Numbered from the stretch's first letter, positions 1 through 7,831 are shown. The stretch is DNA of 64,000 nt from Mesobacillus subterraneus (GCF_023715485.1 NZ_JAMBOF010000004.1:248001-312000); one strand, 5' to 3'. The notes: a model not told the origin generated them from the sequence alone. Numbers and translations are program-made.

Positions 1-167
1 ATAACTTCAGGTTTAACTTTTTCAGGTTCATATGTGACTGAGGCATTTTCCATCGCAAGGTTTACCGTTGCTTCAACGCCATCCATTTTATTTAGGATTT
101 TTTCAATCCTTGTGGAGCAGGAGGCGCAAGTCATACCGGTAATATCAACGGTCATTTGCTCTTTCAT
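1..167 (-). CDS. copA: Copper-transporting P-type ATPase CopA, N-terminal fragment
   Basis: Only the first 55 codons are in the window; the gene runs off the left edge. The product begins with a heavy-metal-associated (HMA) domain with the metal-binding motif [13 protein letters not shown] at residues 11-23. The CASC form is typical of CopA-type ATPases, whereas the chaperone CopZ usually has CxHC. CopA exports Cu(I) through the membrane using ATP. The ATG at 165-167 follows a GGGGTGGA ribosome binding site. A copper-type operator lies about 55 bases upstream, which supports the assignment. The ATPase core is outside the window, so a separate small chaperone cannot be fully excluded. Confidence 0.8.
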   Translation of the reverse strand, partial: MKEQMTVDITGMTCASCSTRIEKILNKMDGVEATVNLAMENASVTYEPEKVKPEV

Positions 168-222
168 AAATCCACCCCGTTTCGATTAGTCAAACGTTAA
201 ATTCAGACTTTCTATAACAATT

Positions 223-240
223 ACTATACCCCTGTATAGT
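223..240 (-). promoter_or_regulatory. Candidate CsoR-type copper operator
   Basis: The inverted repeat ACTATACCCCTGTATAGT lies upstream of copA. A TACCCC core between AT-rich arms resembles CsoR operators of Bacillaceae copZA promoters, where Cu(I) binding to CsoR releases DNA. The palindrome is seen directly; the regulator is inferred from the adjacent gene. The rest of 168-403 shows no further gene. Confidence 0.55.
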
Positions 241-403
241 ATATTTATCAACTGGAAAGTTTGCTTATTCTTTTAATTTATTGTTTTTCCGAGAAAAATT
301 CTGTCAAATTTGTCACAATTGAAAAGTTTTGAAAGGGAACCTTTCGAAATGGATTCATTCTTATACACTATACTTTGCGACCAATGCATTTGTACAAACA
401 TAA

Positions 404-433
404 AAAATAGCCTGGCAACGCAGCCAGGCCATA
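404..433 (-). terminator. Terminator of the M15 peptidase gene
   Basis: On the minus strand, GCCTGGC and GCCAGGC form a 7 bp GC-rich stem followed by TATTTTTT, just after the stop codon at 438. Confidence 0.8.
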
Positions 434-437
434 AAAC

Positions 438-1295
438 TTATATTTTTTTGACGTTCTCGAAGTATTCTTCCAATGTCCATTTGTTAGTATAAATCTCAGT
501 GGCAGCCTTAATGCCTACATACCTGAAATGCCATGGTTCATACATGTATCCGGTGATGCCTTCTTTGCCCTTAGGGTATCTAAGGATAAATCCATATTTA
601 TGTGCGTTGTGAACCAGCCAGACTCCCTCTTTCGTGGAACCGAATTGTTCATTGAGGTTAAAATTGTTTGACTTGCTTGAGATATCCATCGTAAGACCTG
701 TCTGATGTTCACTGCTTCCTGGCAACGCCACAGCCTCAAGCGCTTTTTCCTCGCCAACTTTTTGTACCTCAGCATTAAAAAGAGTATCTTGGCGGCCATA
801 CGAGCGGTATCCGGAGACAGCGGCTAATTCAATCCCATCATTTTTAGCCCCGGCAAACATTTGCTCAAGCGCGGTTGCCGCCTCTTTTCTCATCAGGCTT
901 TTTTCAAGTTTCTCGTCCCCAAAGGAAAATTGGACATTTGGACGGATGAGATCACCTGGAATATAATCTGCAGGCAATCCAAAAATTTTATTTACAAGCG
1001 ATAATGTATTTTGCGGATTCTGGATGACGTTCTTTCCGTCTGTATTTTGGATGACGTTAAAATACGCGGCTTCTAGTGTTGGTTCATCTTCTGCTGGGTT
1101 GTCCACTTCTTGATTGTCATTTGTGCCATTGTCCTCTTGCTGCGGTTCTTCCGAAGGGTTGGATGATTCATCAGCGTACTGGTCTTGTTCAGTAAAATTT
1201 TTACCAATGTATGGAATTTTTTCTAAATATGGTTCAACCGGCGCGCAGCCTGCCAGGAGTATCGGAAAAGTAAATAAAATTAAAATCTTTTTCAT
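438..1295 (-). CDS. VanY-like D-alanyl-D-alanine carboxypeptidase lipoprotein (peptidase M15B)
   Basis: The 285-residue protein starts with a lipoprotein signal (MKKILILFTFPILLAGC), so it should be anchored outside the membrane. An acidic Asn/Glu/Asp-rich linker follows. The C-terminal half is a zinc D,D-carboxypeptidase domain: SGYRSYGRQ, SEHQTGLTMDIS (zinc His and Asp) and EPWHFRYVG (catalytic Glu and zinc His). These enzymes remove the terminal D-Ala of peptidoglycan stem peptides. The start at 1293-1295 is preferred because GGTGG precedes it; an upstream in-frame ATG at 1307 has a weak site and would bury the signal peptide. It stands alone with its own terminator. Whether it is a housekeeping or a glycopeptide-related enzyme cannot be told. 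Confidence 0.85.
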   Translation of the reverse strand: MKKILILFTFPILLAGCAPVEPYLEKIPYIGKNFTEQDQYADESSNPSEEPQQEDNGTNDNQEVDNPAEDEPTLEAAYFNVIQNTDGKNVIQNPQNTLSLVNKIFGLPADYIPGDLIRPNVQFSFGDEKLEKSLMRKEAATALEQMFAGAKNDGIELAAVSGYRSYGRQDTLFNAEVQKVGEEKALEAVALPGSSEHQTGLTMDISSKSNNFNLNEQFGSTKEGVWLVHNAHKYGFILRYPKGKEGITGYMYEPWHFRYVGIKAATEIYTNKWTLEEYFENVKKI

Positions 1296-1433
1296 GTGAT
1301 CCACCATTCTTCAGCTTTTTAGTGCAATACCCTATTCTATCATTTTTTAATAGACTTTCGTATGGCCTTTTTTCCCATTCATACCTTATTTCCATTATGT
1401 CTAATATTTAAAAAAACCAAACTTTAAAATTTA

Positions 1434-1714
1434 TCTGTTAAACTTGGCTGTTGATTTGCGTTCCAGGCGCTTCGCTTTCCGCGGGCGGCCCGGGGAGCCT
1501 CCTCGTCGCTTCACTCCTGCGGGGTGCAAATGATTCCTCACGAGAATCATTTCACCTAGGTCTCCCCTGACCCGTTCATCCCGCAGGACTTTGATTAAGC
1601 TTCCTCGAACCTGCCCACGCACGATGGAAATGCGTTAGCATTTTCGGAGGAGTCTTCGCGCCTGGAACGAAGATCAACAGAGCTTAAAAATCTACATTGA
1701 CCTTTAACCCAGTC
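1434..1714 (+). repeat. Dispersed inverted-end repeat, copy 1
   Basis: This copy fills most of the 1296-1764 gap. It begins CTGTTAAACTTGGCTGTTGA and ends with a matching inverted block (CGCCTGGAACGAAGATCAACAG, then TTTAACCCAG). The left arm CTGTTGATTTGCGTTCCAGG and the complement of the right arm differ at two positions. The interior is GC-rich (CCGCGGGCGGCCCGGGGAGC) and carries an extra hairpin, AAATGATTC with GAATCATTT, that the 25.7 kb copy lacks. Open frames inside it are not genes. Confidence 0.85.
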
Positions 1715-1717
1715 ATT

Positions 1718-1755
1718 TGAAAAAAAAGAAAAACCCTTTCCGTCGGGAAAGGGCT
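1718..1755 (-). terminator. deoD terminator
   Basis: The stem CCCTTTCC/GGAAAGGG with a GTC loop is followed on the minus strand by a long T-rich tract, 10 bases after the deoD stop codon. Confidence 0.85.
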
Positions 1756-1764
1756 TTCAATATT

Positions 1765-2469
1765 TTATTCTTTTATTACAGCTTCAAGTGCCACTTCAAT
1801 CATGTCATTGAAAGTTGTTTGGCGTTCTTCAGAAGTCGTTTCTTCACCAGTCAGGATATGGTCGCTGACTGTAAGGATGGAAAGTGCATTGCGATTGTAT
1901 TTTGCGGCCAATGTGTAAAGTGCAGTCGTTTCCATCTCTATAGCGAGAATTTGGTACTGTGCCCATTTCTCTAATTCAGCATTGTCATTGTAGAACTGGT
2001 CTGCAGTGAAAACATTGCCGACTTTAAGGTTCAAGCCTTTTTCAAGACCCGCATTATATGCCTTATATAATAAATCGAAGTCTGCCGTTGGAGCAAAATC
2101 GACGCCGCCAAAAGTCAAGCGGTTCATTTGTGAATCTGTTGAAGAACTCATTGCAAGGATTACATCCCTTACTTTAACATCCTTTTGGATTGCCCCGCAG
2201 GTGCCTACTCGCACAAGGTTTTTGACATTATAGCTATTCATCAATTCATTGATATAAATTGAAATTGATGGCACGCCCATTCCTGTACCTTGAACGGAAA
2301 TTCTCTTTCCTTTATAAGTTCCGGTATAGCCGAACATATTTCTTACTTCATTATAAAGCTTTGCATCTTCAAGAAAGGTCTCAGCTATGTATTTCGCTCT
2401 TAATGGATCGCCTGGAAGCAATACCGTTTCTGCGATTTCATTTTCTTTAGCGCCAATATGTACACTCAT
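1765..2469 (-). CDS. deoD: Purine nucleoside phosphorylase DeoD-type
   Basis: The 234-residue length is typical of the hexameric low-specificity family. It phosphorolyses purine (deoxy)nucleosides to base and (deoxy)ribose-1-phosphate in the cytoplasm, feeding purine salvage. Visible signatures are [26 protein letters not shown] at the N-terminus (phosphate-binding Gly and Arg), [16 protein letters not shown], and the nucleoside-binding [13 protein letters not shown]. The catalytic Asp lies in TVSDHI near residue 204. A GGATGGAGGATTTTG site precedes the ATG. It is monocistronic here, with its own terminator. Confidence 0.95.
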   Translation of the reverse strand: MSVHIGAKENEIAETVLLPGDPLRAKYIAETFLEDAKLYNEVRNMFGYTGTYKGKRISVQGTGMGVPSISIYINELMNSYNVKNLVRVGTCGAIQKDVKVRDVILAMSSSTDSQMNRLTFGGVDFAPTADFDLLYKAYNAGLEKGLNLKVGNVFTADQFYNDNAELEKWAQYQILAIEMETTALYTLAAKYNRNALSILTVSDHILTGEETTSEERQTTFNDMIEVALEAVIKE

Positions 2470-2653
2470 TCAAAATCCTCCATCCTATGGGTTGCTACCT
2501 AAAAACTATACCACAATATAGCTAAGCAGGAAAATCTTCAGTTTCATGACAATTTTAATAACGGGAATGCTAGAGATAGCATTACCAAAGCAAAATCAAA
2601 AAATTCCTTAGCATTGGCACTACAAAAATCCGTCTCATAAAGGGGAAATGAAA

Positions 2654-2785
2654 ATGGGAAAGAAACACCGGAACCGCATCAATTCACCTAAGAAAAATAA
2701 CCATATCTCACCTGAAGCAATCGTTGCAGAACAGGAAGCACACGGGAAAGATTATTCTGCGACCGGCAGGAAGAGCAAGGCGTAG
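2654..2785 (+). CDS. Small basic hypothetical protein (43 aa)
   Basis: ATG at 2654 has AGGGGAA eight bases upstream; the frame encodes 43 residues starting MGKKHRNRINSPKKNNH and ending ATGRKSKA. It is Lys/Arg/Asn-rich with no Cys and no membrane segment. Such short basic proteins in Bacillaceae are often spore- or nucleic-acid-associated, but I do not recognise the family. The frame is bounded by a good ribosome site and a terminator hairpin, which supports it being real. An alternative ATG at 2648 is too close to the ribosome site. Upstream, 2470-2640 shows nothing further. Confidence 0.55.
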   Translation: MGKKHRNRINSPKKNNHISPEAIVAEQEAHGKDYSATGRKSKA

Positions 2786-2822
2786 CAAAAAGACGATGAA
2801 GCAGAATGCTTCATCGTCCTCT
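2786..2822. terminator. Bidirectional terminator between the small ORF and spo0M
   Basis: A perfect 12 bp stem, GACGATGAAGCA/TGCTTCATCGTC with a GAA loop. T-rich tracts lie on both sides (TTTTTGC on the minus strand), so it can end both convergent transcripts. Confidence 0.85.
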
Positions 2823-2839
2823 CTTCATTGGGTTTTAAC

Positions 2840-3610
2840 TTAGCAATAGCGTTCTACAGCAGCCTGGATTTTTTGCTTCAATGAAGGCAGGTCGGCAGCA
2901 TGGATTGTCATCCTGACATATGTTTCATCCATTCCCATTGCCTCTGAAAGGAAGCCGCCAAGACCTCGTGCCCTGCGATCAACTTGCATCATGACTTCAA
3001 CTTCATTTTCATTCTTTGGATAAAAAACAAGCTCCAATTCATCCAGCCTGCCCCTGAATGGCCCAGAGACTGGAACAAATTCAAACTCTTGAACGTATGG
3101 CAGGTTTCTGCGGAGATGTCTAGGTGCTTGTTCGCACTCAGCCTCTCTTAAGCGGAATCCAAGTCCGCTCACTGCATTTAAAATCCCGTCCATGAGCGGA
3201 TTGGGAACAACCGTCAAATAATCTTTATCAGTAGGGTCCACAGCATTTTTAATATCGATTCCTGTATTCACCCAAACCTTTGTCCTTCCCATTGACAAGG
3301 GTGTTTCCAGGGGAAGCCTGAATGAAAAAGGCATTTCTTTCGTTTCGTTTTCCATGATCACAAATGACTGAGTCAGCCTGAAACGATCAATTTGCGCTGT
3401 AGCTGTATATTTTTTATCATCGGCTTCTTTAATATATGTTGTATGTAAACTCAGATAGATGTCATCAATATTTTGCTCTGTGCTGCCGCCACGGATTTGG
3501 ACAACTCCCCGCACTTCTTCCCCAGGCATGATTCGGTCCTTTTCCAGTCTCGTATCAACCTTAGCCCCACCAATTCCCACACTTGCGAACACTTTATTGA
3601 AAAATGACAT
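2840..3610 (-). CDS. spo0M: Sporulation-control protein Spo0M
   Basis: The 256 residues match the length and layout of the Spo0M family, an arrestin-like beta-sandwich protein that influences sporulation onset and, in B. subtilis, cell-envelope processes. Recognisable segments are FFNKVFASVGIGGAKVDTRL at the N-terminus, RIMPGEEVRGVV near residue 26 and the C-terminal LGGFLSEAMGMDE. A GGGAGGAAATGTGA site precedes the ATG at 3608-3610. A sigma-W-type promoter lies 45 bases upstream, consistent with the known sigma-W membership of spo0M in B. subtilis. It is monocistronic. Confidence 0.93.
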   Translation of the reverse strand: MSFFNKVFASVGIGGAKVDTRLEKDRIMPGEEVRGVVQIRGGSTEQNIDDIYLSLHTTYIKEADDKKYTATAQIDRFRLTQSFVIMENETKEMPFSFRLPLETPLSMGRTKVWVNTGIDIKNAVDPTDKDYLTVVPNPLMDGILNAVSGLGFRLREAECEQAPRHLRRNLPYVQEFEFVPVSGPFRGRLDELELVFYPKNENEVEVMMQVDRRARGLGGFLSEAMGMDETYVRMTIHAADLPSLKQKIQAAVERYC

Positions 3611-3653
3611 TCACATTTCCTCCCTATTCTCCATTTTATCTGCCATGGTTATG

Positions 3654-3681
3654 TATACGGTTATTTCTTCCCAGAGTTTCA
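3654..3681 (-). promoter_or_regulatory. ECF (sigma-W-type) promoter of spo0M
   Basis: On the minus strand TGAAAC is followed after exactly 16 bases by CGTATA, the canonical -35/-10 pair of sigma-W promoters. It sits about 45 bases upstream of the spo0M start. B. subtilis spo0M is a known sigma-W target (recalled), so the match is unlikely to be chance. Confidence 0.85.
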
Positions 3682-3702
3682 CTCTTCATAAATTTTTTTT
3701 CA

Positions 3703-3905
3703 TTTAGCTGAGTTAAACTTGCCTGTTGATTTCCAAGCAAGTTGATCATTCTTCTGTCCAGCTGATCCCGCAGGACATTGATTGGGCTTCCTCGAACCTG
3801 CCCACGCACGATGGAAATGCGTTAGCATTTTTGGAGGAGTCTTCTCGCCTTCCACTACAATCAACAGGGTTAAATAAAAACATTGAGCTTTAACAGAGCC
3901 TAAAA
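3703..3905 (+). repeat. Dispersed inverted-end repeat, copy 2
   Basis: It shares with copy 1 the outer ends (GAGTTAAACTTG at left, CTTTAACAGAGCCTAAA at right) and the interior block around CGAACCTGCCCACGCACGAT and GGAAATGCGTTAGCATTTT. The left GC-rich part is replaced by unrelated sequence. It occupies the spo0M-yozD gap (3611-3949) together with the spo0M promoter and the yozD terminator. Confidence 0.8.
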
Positions 3906-3936
3906 TAAAAAAGCGGACCCATCTGAATCCGCCTTG
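3904..3936 (-). terminator. yozD terminator
   Basis: The stem GCGGA/TCCGC with a 10-base loop is followed on the minus strand by TTTTTTATTTTA, 15 bases after the yozD stop. Confidence 0.65.
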
Positions 3937-3949
3937 CAAGAATTGTCAA

Positions 3950-4123
3950 TTAGTCTATATCCTGCTCTTCATCAATAATGCATTTTTCGATGAGATATTC
4001 AAATGTGATATCTGCCATCTCTTCTAATTCCTCTTCCGTGGGAACGTATCCCCTTTTTACAAGTTCATGAAAGAAAAATTCAGCAATTTCTTCTGTATCG
4101 ATAAAAACCTCAATCTCTTTCAC
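3950..4123 (-). CDS. yozD: YozD family protein (57 aa)
   Basis: A GTG start at 4121-4123 with a GGGGGG ribosome site seven bases upstream opens a 57-residue acidic protein (MKEIEVFIDTEEIAEFFFHE ... IDEEQDID). The pattern, and its position next to yodN, yozE and yokU, match the small uncharacterised YozD family of Bacillus. The function is unknown. It is too short and GTG-started to be picked up by a simple ATG scan. The gene has its own terminator and is separated from yodN by a convergent small gene. Confidence 0.8.
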   Translation of the reverse strand: MKEIEVFIDTEEIAEFFFHELVKRGYVPTEEELEEMADITFEYLIEKCIIDEEQDID

Positions 4124-4299
4124 AGATTCGCCCCCCTTTATTCAAAATGTATGTGAAGAATGCATGTTTAATGCCAAGCACCCACTTTTATTTAGGCTCT
4201 TTTAAACATTGTGGCTGTTGCACTTGGAAATAATGATTAAGTTCTAACTGAATTGGACAAGCATAGAATTGAATAAATCAAAATTAAGGAGCGATTCTT

Positions 4300-4470
4300 A
4301 TGGAGAGACTAAATACATTTGCTGAGATGTTTGTGGAAGATGTAAACAAAGAAGACAGTGTGATTATTGACTTGTTCGGAAATATCGTGAATTTTTTATT
4401 TAAATTGATTCTGGCTGTCAGTGTACCAGGTTCAATTTATGTGCTGCTAAAGTTCACAGGCTTATTTTAA
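4300..4470 (+). CDS. Small membrane protein (56 aa), hypothetical
   Basis: ATG at 4300 follows AAGGAG with a 7-base spacing. The product (MERLNTFAEMFVEDVNKEDS...) has an acidic amphipathic N-terminal half and one hydrophobic segment at about residues 31-53 (FLFKLILAVSVPGSIYVLL). I do not recognise the family. Its stop codon overlaps the stop codon of the convergent yodN gene: the palindrome TTAA at 4467-4470 serves both. Confidence 0.55.
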   Translation: MERLNTFAEMFVEDVNKEDSVIIDLFGNIVNFLFKLILAVSVPGSIYVLLKFTGLF

Positions 4471-5165
4471 ACGTGACTTTTGCCGTCATTATTGACGAGG
4501 ATCTGGAGCTTGCGAAGAATCACTCTCATCACATGAGCATATTCCTCATCATTGAAGCATTTATATAAAATCCGATAGTCATTATATATATCAAGCAGAT
4601 TATCTATTGTCATCCTTCTTTGATTGATCTTTCGTAATTCTTCCTTTTCACCTGCACGTGGCTGAGGGGACTTTTTCTCGAGGTTGACAGAAGGCCTCAC
4701 CTCTTTATTAGCAGAAAACAACAAGCCCAGCTTTTGTATAAAGGTTTCAGCACTCTCAGAGTCCGCAACGAGTGTCAATTCTTCTTCTCCTGCTTCAAGC
4801 CATTCTCCATCCTTGATCCTGGATAGTTCATATATGACATCCTCCCAGGCATCTTCTTTATATCTCCAGATTTCCGTCCTGAAACCTACGACCTTGAAAA
4901 GATCTGCCCCATATCCTTTAACCTGGACTAAATCCCCGAAGAAATATTTGTATTCGATGTCGATTTGTTCTTTATCAAGCAGCTTCCCATCATACTCCGA
5001 AAGCATCTGCAAACTCGTTTCCAAATACAAGCCCTCGCTTTTGTTAATCTCATATACATGAAGGCCGTCAAGCCATTTTATATCTGTCACTTTCCCCACA
5101 GTCCCATAGATAGTGATCACGACTGTATCACCGATGTTAAATTTAGGTTTCTTCCGTTTTTCCAT
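4467..5165 (-). CDS. yodN: YodN-like conserved protein
   Basis: The 232-residue soluble protein begins with a small beta-rich segment (KFNIGDTVVITIYGTVGKVT, residues 8-27) resembling KOW/CarD-type beta folds. A second such segment follows near residue 75 (FGDLVQVKGYGADLFKVVGF), then a charged helical C-terminus. No catalytic motif is visible. Position between yozD and yozE identifies it as the yodN counterpart; its role is unknown. The start at 5163-5165 is chosen because AGAGG lies nine bases upstream; ATG at 5174 overlaps that site. Confidence 0.65.
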   Translation of the reverse strand: MEKRKKPKFNIGDTVVITIYGTVGKVTDIKWLDGLHVYEINKSEGLYLETSLQMLSEYDGKLLDKEQIDIEYKYFFGDLVQVKGYGADLFKVVGFRTEIWRYKEDAWEDVIYELSRIKDGEWLEAGEEELTLVADSESAETFIQKLGLLFSANKEVRPSVNLEKKSPQPRAGEKEELRKINQRRMTIDNLLDIYNDYRILYKCFNDEEYAHVMRVILRKLQILVNNDGKSHV

Positions 5166-5313
5166 GTCCTCCATCCTCTCAACGATGAGTCGTGAATTGT
5201 GATTACAACAGTATATGCATTATTCTGAAAATCGCCACGCCTAGAAAGAGAATGGATTCAATGTTTTACGACTCTGACTTAAAAAACGCTTTCAATTTCA
5301 ATAACCATGTAAT

Positions 5314-5347
5314 AAAAAAAAGACTTCCGCGTATGAGCAGAAGTCCT
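5314..5347 (-). terminator. yozE terminator
   Basis: The stem GACTTCTGC/GCGGAAGTC with a 6-base loop is followed by eight T residues on the minus strand, just after the yozE stop. Confidence 0.85.
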
Positions 5348-5359
5348 CAAATCAATTGT

Positions 5360-5581
5360 TTAACTTTCTGAAATCAGGTATAACTCCCACGCTTCATCAA
5401 AGACTGCCATGGTTTTCAGATAATGTCCGTTCAACTCCAGATAGGAACTTAGTTCGTCATAGTCCTCTGAGTTTTTTGGAAACGCAAGATCATCATATGC
5501 CGAGTTTGCGAATGCACTTATTTGATCCTTAGGAGATGCCGTGCGATATTTCATCAGGAAGTGGTAAAAGCTTTTATACAT
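5360..5581 (-). CDS. yozE: YozE SAM-like family protein
   Basis: The 73-residue protein MYKSFYHFLMKYRTASPKDQ... has the hallmarks of the YozE family (UPF0346, sterile-alpha-motif-like fold): a KSFYHFLMKYR start, FANSAYDDLAFPKNS and the conserved SSYLELNGHYLKTMAVFDEAW tail. The frame stays open upstream to 5704, but that extension would read through the terminator of the next gene, so the family start at 5581 is used. Function unknown. Confidence 0.88.
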   Translation of the reverse strand: MYKSFYHFLMKYRTASPKDQISAFANSAYDDLAFPKNSEDYDELSSYLELNGHYLKTMAVFDEAWELYLISES

Positions 5582-5697
5582 ATATGAACGCCTGCCTATT
5601 GTAAATATTAGTTTGCAAATACTATAACGGATTGGATCCCTGCCCGTCCACTTTAATGCAAAATCATCACTAAAGATATTAAAGTACAATAAAAGCA

Positions 5698-5728
5698 AAA
5701 GCACCTCCCTAATATAGAAGGTGCTCTA
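5698..5728 (-). terminator. Terminator of the 63-aa membrane protein gene
   Basis: The stem AGCACCTTC/GGAGGTGCT is followed by TTTTGCTTTT on the minus strand. Confidence 0.8.
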
Positions 5729-5731
5729 AGG

Positions 5732-5923
5732 TTATTGCCATCTAGATGATTTTGCCATTTCCAGCAGTGCCCATATAATATTGAACATAAGAATCGCTAC
5801 CGTGATCGGCACGGCATGCAGCCAGTTCATTCCGAATTTTTCCTTGATCAGCCTCACGTAATATCCGCACATGAACAGGACGAACATGGCTGCGACCAGC
5901 ATGATTGTTAAAGCGATGTACAT
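5732..5923 (-). CDS. Small two-helix membrane protein (63 aa)
   Basis: The protein starts MYIALTIMLVAAMFVLFMCG, a first hydrophobic helix (residues 1-20), followed by a basic loop (RLIKEKFGMNW) and a second helix (HAVPITVAILMFNIIWALLEMA). A GTGGGGAG site lies six bases before the ATG at 5921-5923; an upstream TTG at 5944 overlaps it. I do not recognise the family. It sits between yokU and yozE with its own terminator. Confidence 0.7.
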   Translation of the reverse strand: MYIALTIMLVAAMFVLFMCGYYVRLIKEKFGMNWLHAVPITVAILMFNIIWALLEMAKSSRWQ

Positions 5924-6054
5924 GGTCTTCTCCCCACTTCCCAATGAATACTCCCCAGTCTATTATAATGATTGGAAAGAAGCTGGGTAAAAGGGGAAAG
6001 TGAAACTTTTGTGAACATAACTATTCTTTAGGTTAGATTTATCACAATGGTATA

Positions 6055-6336
6055 TCATGATGAAAAATCGAAGTAATTTCGCTTCAGCAGCCTTGGCTGG
6101 GCCATTAAGTCCTCGAAGGTAATCACCTTCCCGAGGTTCTTGGTATTGATTAAAAACAGCTGGTCTTCAATCTCTTTTGTAATTAATTCCGTTTGGTAGG
6201 TCATTTCGCAGTCAGGGCAATGGATCGCCGGAGTATCCGTGATCTGGATTGCTTTCGTTCCATCAGGAAGCTCCCAGTATACACTGTCTGTTACTGCTTT
6301 GATATTTCCGCTGCTGCACCAGTCACAATTTCCCAT
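6055..6336 (-). CDS. yokU: YokU family zinc-finger protein
   Basis: The 93-residue protein carries two Cys pairs, CDWC at residues 4-7 and CPDC near residue 40, that should bind one zinc. The segment YWELPDGTKAIQITDTPAI and the C-terminal LMAQPRLLKRNYFDF match the YokU/YgiT-like zinc-finger family. It lacks the helix-turn-helix of antitoxin MqsA. It starts 12 bases after the kamA stop with a GGAGGG site, so it is probably cotranscribed with kamA. Function unknown; coexpression with lysine aminomutase is inferred from spacing. Confidence 0.8.
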   Translation of the reverse strand: MGNCDWCSSGNIKAVTDSVYWELPDGTKAIQITDTPAIHCPDCEMTYQTELITKEIEDQLFLINTKNLGKVITFEDLMAQPRLLKRNYFDFSS

Positions 6337-6347
6337 CGGGTACCCTC

Positions 6348-7778
6348 CTATTCATTTGTAGACGGGACTGCTCCCTGCCCATCTGGTACTTCAGCAGTTT
6401 TTTTCTGCTGTGACAAAAACTTCTTTTCCTTCAGTTCATCTCGTTTTTCCCGCTTATCTTTTAATGACGCATGCGTCGGATCGACCTCGTACTGTTCTCT
6501 TCGGTCAATTCTGCGCAGACCCTCTGGAACCAGGTTGAATTCACTGTCGTTCATGATTGCTGCGATTCCAGTGTTCGATTTTTTATTTTCATAGTCAGGG
6601 TACACTTGTTTGAAGTAACCCTCCGCTTTGCCTGGAACATAGTTTTCAGGCTCAGGGTAAGAGGTGATAACACCTTCAAAATTGCGTAGGACGACTTTTT
6701 CCGGACTCTGGGATATCAGGTAATTGGGCTGCAAGGAGATTTTCCCGCCTCCGCCAGGGGCATCAACCACGAATGTCGGGACAGCATAGCCGGATGTATG
6801 GCCTCTTAACCCTTCGATAATCTCAAGACCCTTTGTCACCGGGGCACGGAAATGGCCGATGCCTTCAGATAAGTCACATTGGTAAATATAATATGGACGT
6901 ACTCGAATTTTTACGAGGTCATGCATTAGCTTTTTCATGATTGCGACACTGTCATTGATTCCTGCAAGGATGACTGATTGATTGCCAACCGGGACGCCTG
7001 CGTTTGCAAGCATTTCGCAAGCCCGCTTTGAATCTTCAGTGATTTCAATGGATGTATTGAAATGTGTATTTAGCCAGATTGGATGGTATTTTTTGAGGAT
7101 GGAACAAAGATTCTCAGTTATCCGCTGCGGGAATACTACTGGTGCCCGTGTCCCGATGCGTATGATTTCAACGTGGTCGATTTCCCTCAGGTTTTTCAGG
7201 ATATACTCCAAGATGTTGTCGTTGATCAAAAGTCCGTCGCCCCCTGAGATCAACACATCCCGGACTTCTGGTGTCCTACTGATATATTCGATTGCCGCAT
7301 CGAGCTGCTTCTTAGCCACACCCATGCCGATTTGGCCGGAAAACCTTCTGCGTGTGCAATAACGGCAATACATTGAACATTGATTGGTCACAAGGAATAA
7401 GACTCTGTCAGGATAACGATGGGTCAATCCCGGTACTGGAGAATCTTCGTCTTCATGGAGAGGATCCTCGAGATCATACTTCGTCTTGTGTATTTCTTGA
7501 GAGATTGGTACTGATTGCATCCTTACCGGACAGCGGGGATCATCTGGATTCATTAATGATGCATAATAAGGTGTGATATTTAATGGAATTGTTTTCGTGG
7601 ATATCCTTACTCCCTCTTCTTCTTCAGGTGTAAGGTTAATGACCTTCTTCAGATCATCAAGTGTCCGGATTGTATTGGTAAGCTGCCAGAGCCAGTCATT
7701 CCATTGTTCTTCCGTAACATCTTTCCATAATTCAATGTCCTTCCAATGTCTTGAAGGTTTATATAAAGATTGTTTCAT
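6348..7778 (-). CDS. kamA: L-lysine 2,3-aminomutase
   Basis: The 476-residue radical-SAM, PLP-dependent enzyme interconverts L-lysine and L-beta-lysine. The [4Fe-4S]/SAM motif CSMYCRYCTRRR lies near residue 133 and a GGDGLLI SAM-contact segment follows near residue 190. The PLP-binding lysine is expected in the C-terminal third, in VDAPGGGGKISLQPNY. The C-terminal tail after residue 420 is lysine-rich and low in complexity. The start at 7776-7778 has GGGGGAACTGG upstream; the open frame extends nine codons further without a ribosome site. A perfect -24/-12 promoter lies 37 bases upstream, so kamA is expressed from its own sigma-54 promoter. Confidence 0.95.
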   Translation of the reverse strand: MKQSLYKPSRHWKDIELWKDVTEEQWNDWLWQLTNTIRTLDDLKKVINLTPEEEEGVRISTKTIPLNITPYYASLMNPDDPRCPVRMQSVPISQEIHKTKYDLEDPLHEDEDSPVPGLTHRYPDRVLFLVTNQCSMYCRYCTRRRFSGQIGMGVAKKQLDAAIEYISRTPEVRDVLISGGDGLLINDNILEYILKNLREIDHVEIIRIGTRAPVVFPQRITENLCSILKKYHPIWLNTHFNTSIEITEDSKRACEMLANAGVPVGNQSVILAGINDSVAIMKKLMHDLVKIRVRPYYIYQCDLSEGIGHFRAPVTKGLEIIEGLRGHTSGYAVPTFVVDAPGGGGKISLQPNYLISQSPEKVVLRNFEGVITSYPEPENYVPGKAEGYFKQVYPDYENKKSNTGIAAIMNDSEFNLVPEGLRRIDRREQYEVDPTHASLKDKREKRDELKEKKFLSQQKKTAEVPDGQGAVPSTNE

Positions 7779-7814
7779 CCCAGTTCCCCCTTTTGTAATG
7801 TGCAATTTATATCA

Positions 7815-7831
7815 ATGCAAGTTTCGTGCCA
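7815..7831 (-). promoter_or_regulatory. Sigma-54 (-24/-12) promoter of kamA
   Basis: The minus-strand sequence TGGCACGAAACTTGCAT fits the sigma-54 consensus TGGCACG-N4-TTGCW at every specified base, with correct GG-to-GC spacing of 10. It is 37 bases upstream of the kamA start and faces it. The gene immediately upstream encodes a sigma-54 activator, which is the obvious partner. Confidence 0.93.

Noticed and set aside
1431-1622. Open frame of 63 codons inside repeat copy 1
   Set aside because: It lies wholly within the dispersed repeat, has no ribosome site, and the frame is not conserved among the copies.
3700-3939. Open frame of 79 codons over repeat copy 2
   Set aside because: It spans the repeat and the yozD terminator; the similar frames in copies 5 and 6 reflect repeat sequence, not a gene.
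5582-5704. N-terminal extension of YozE
   Set aside because: It reads through the neighbouring gene's terminator; family members start at MYKSFYH-like residues.
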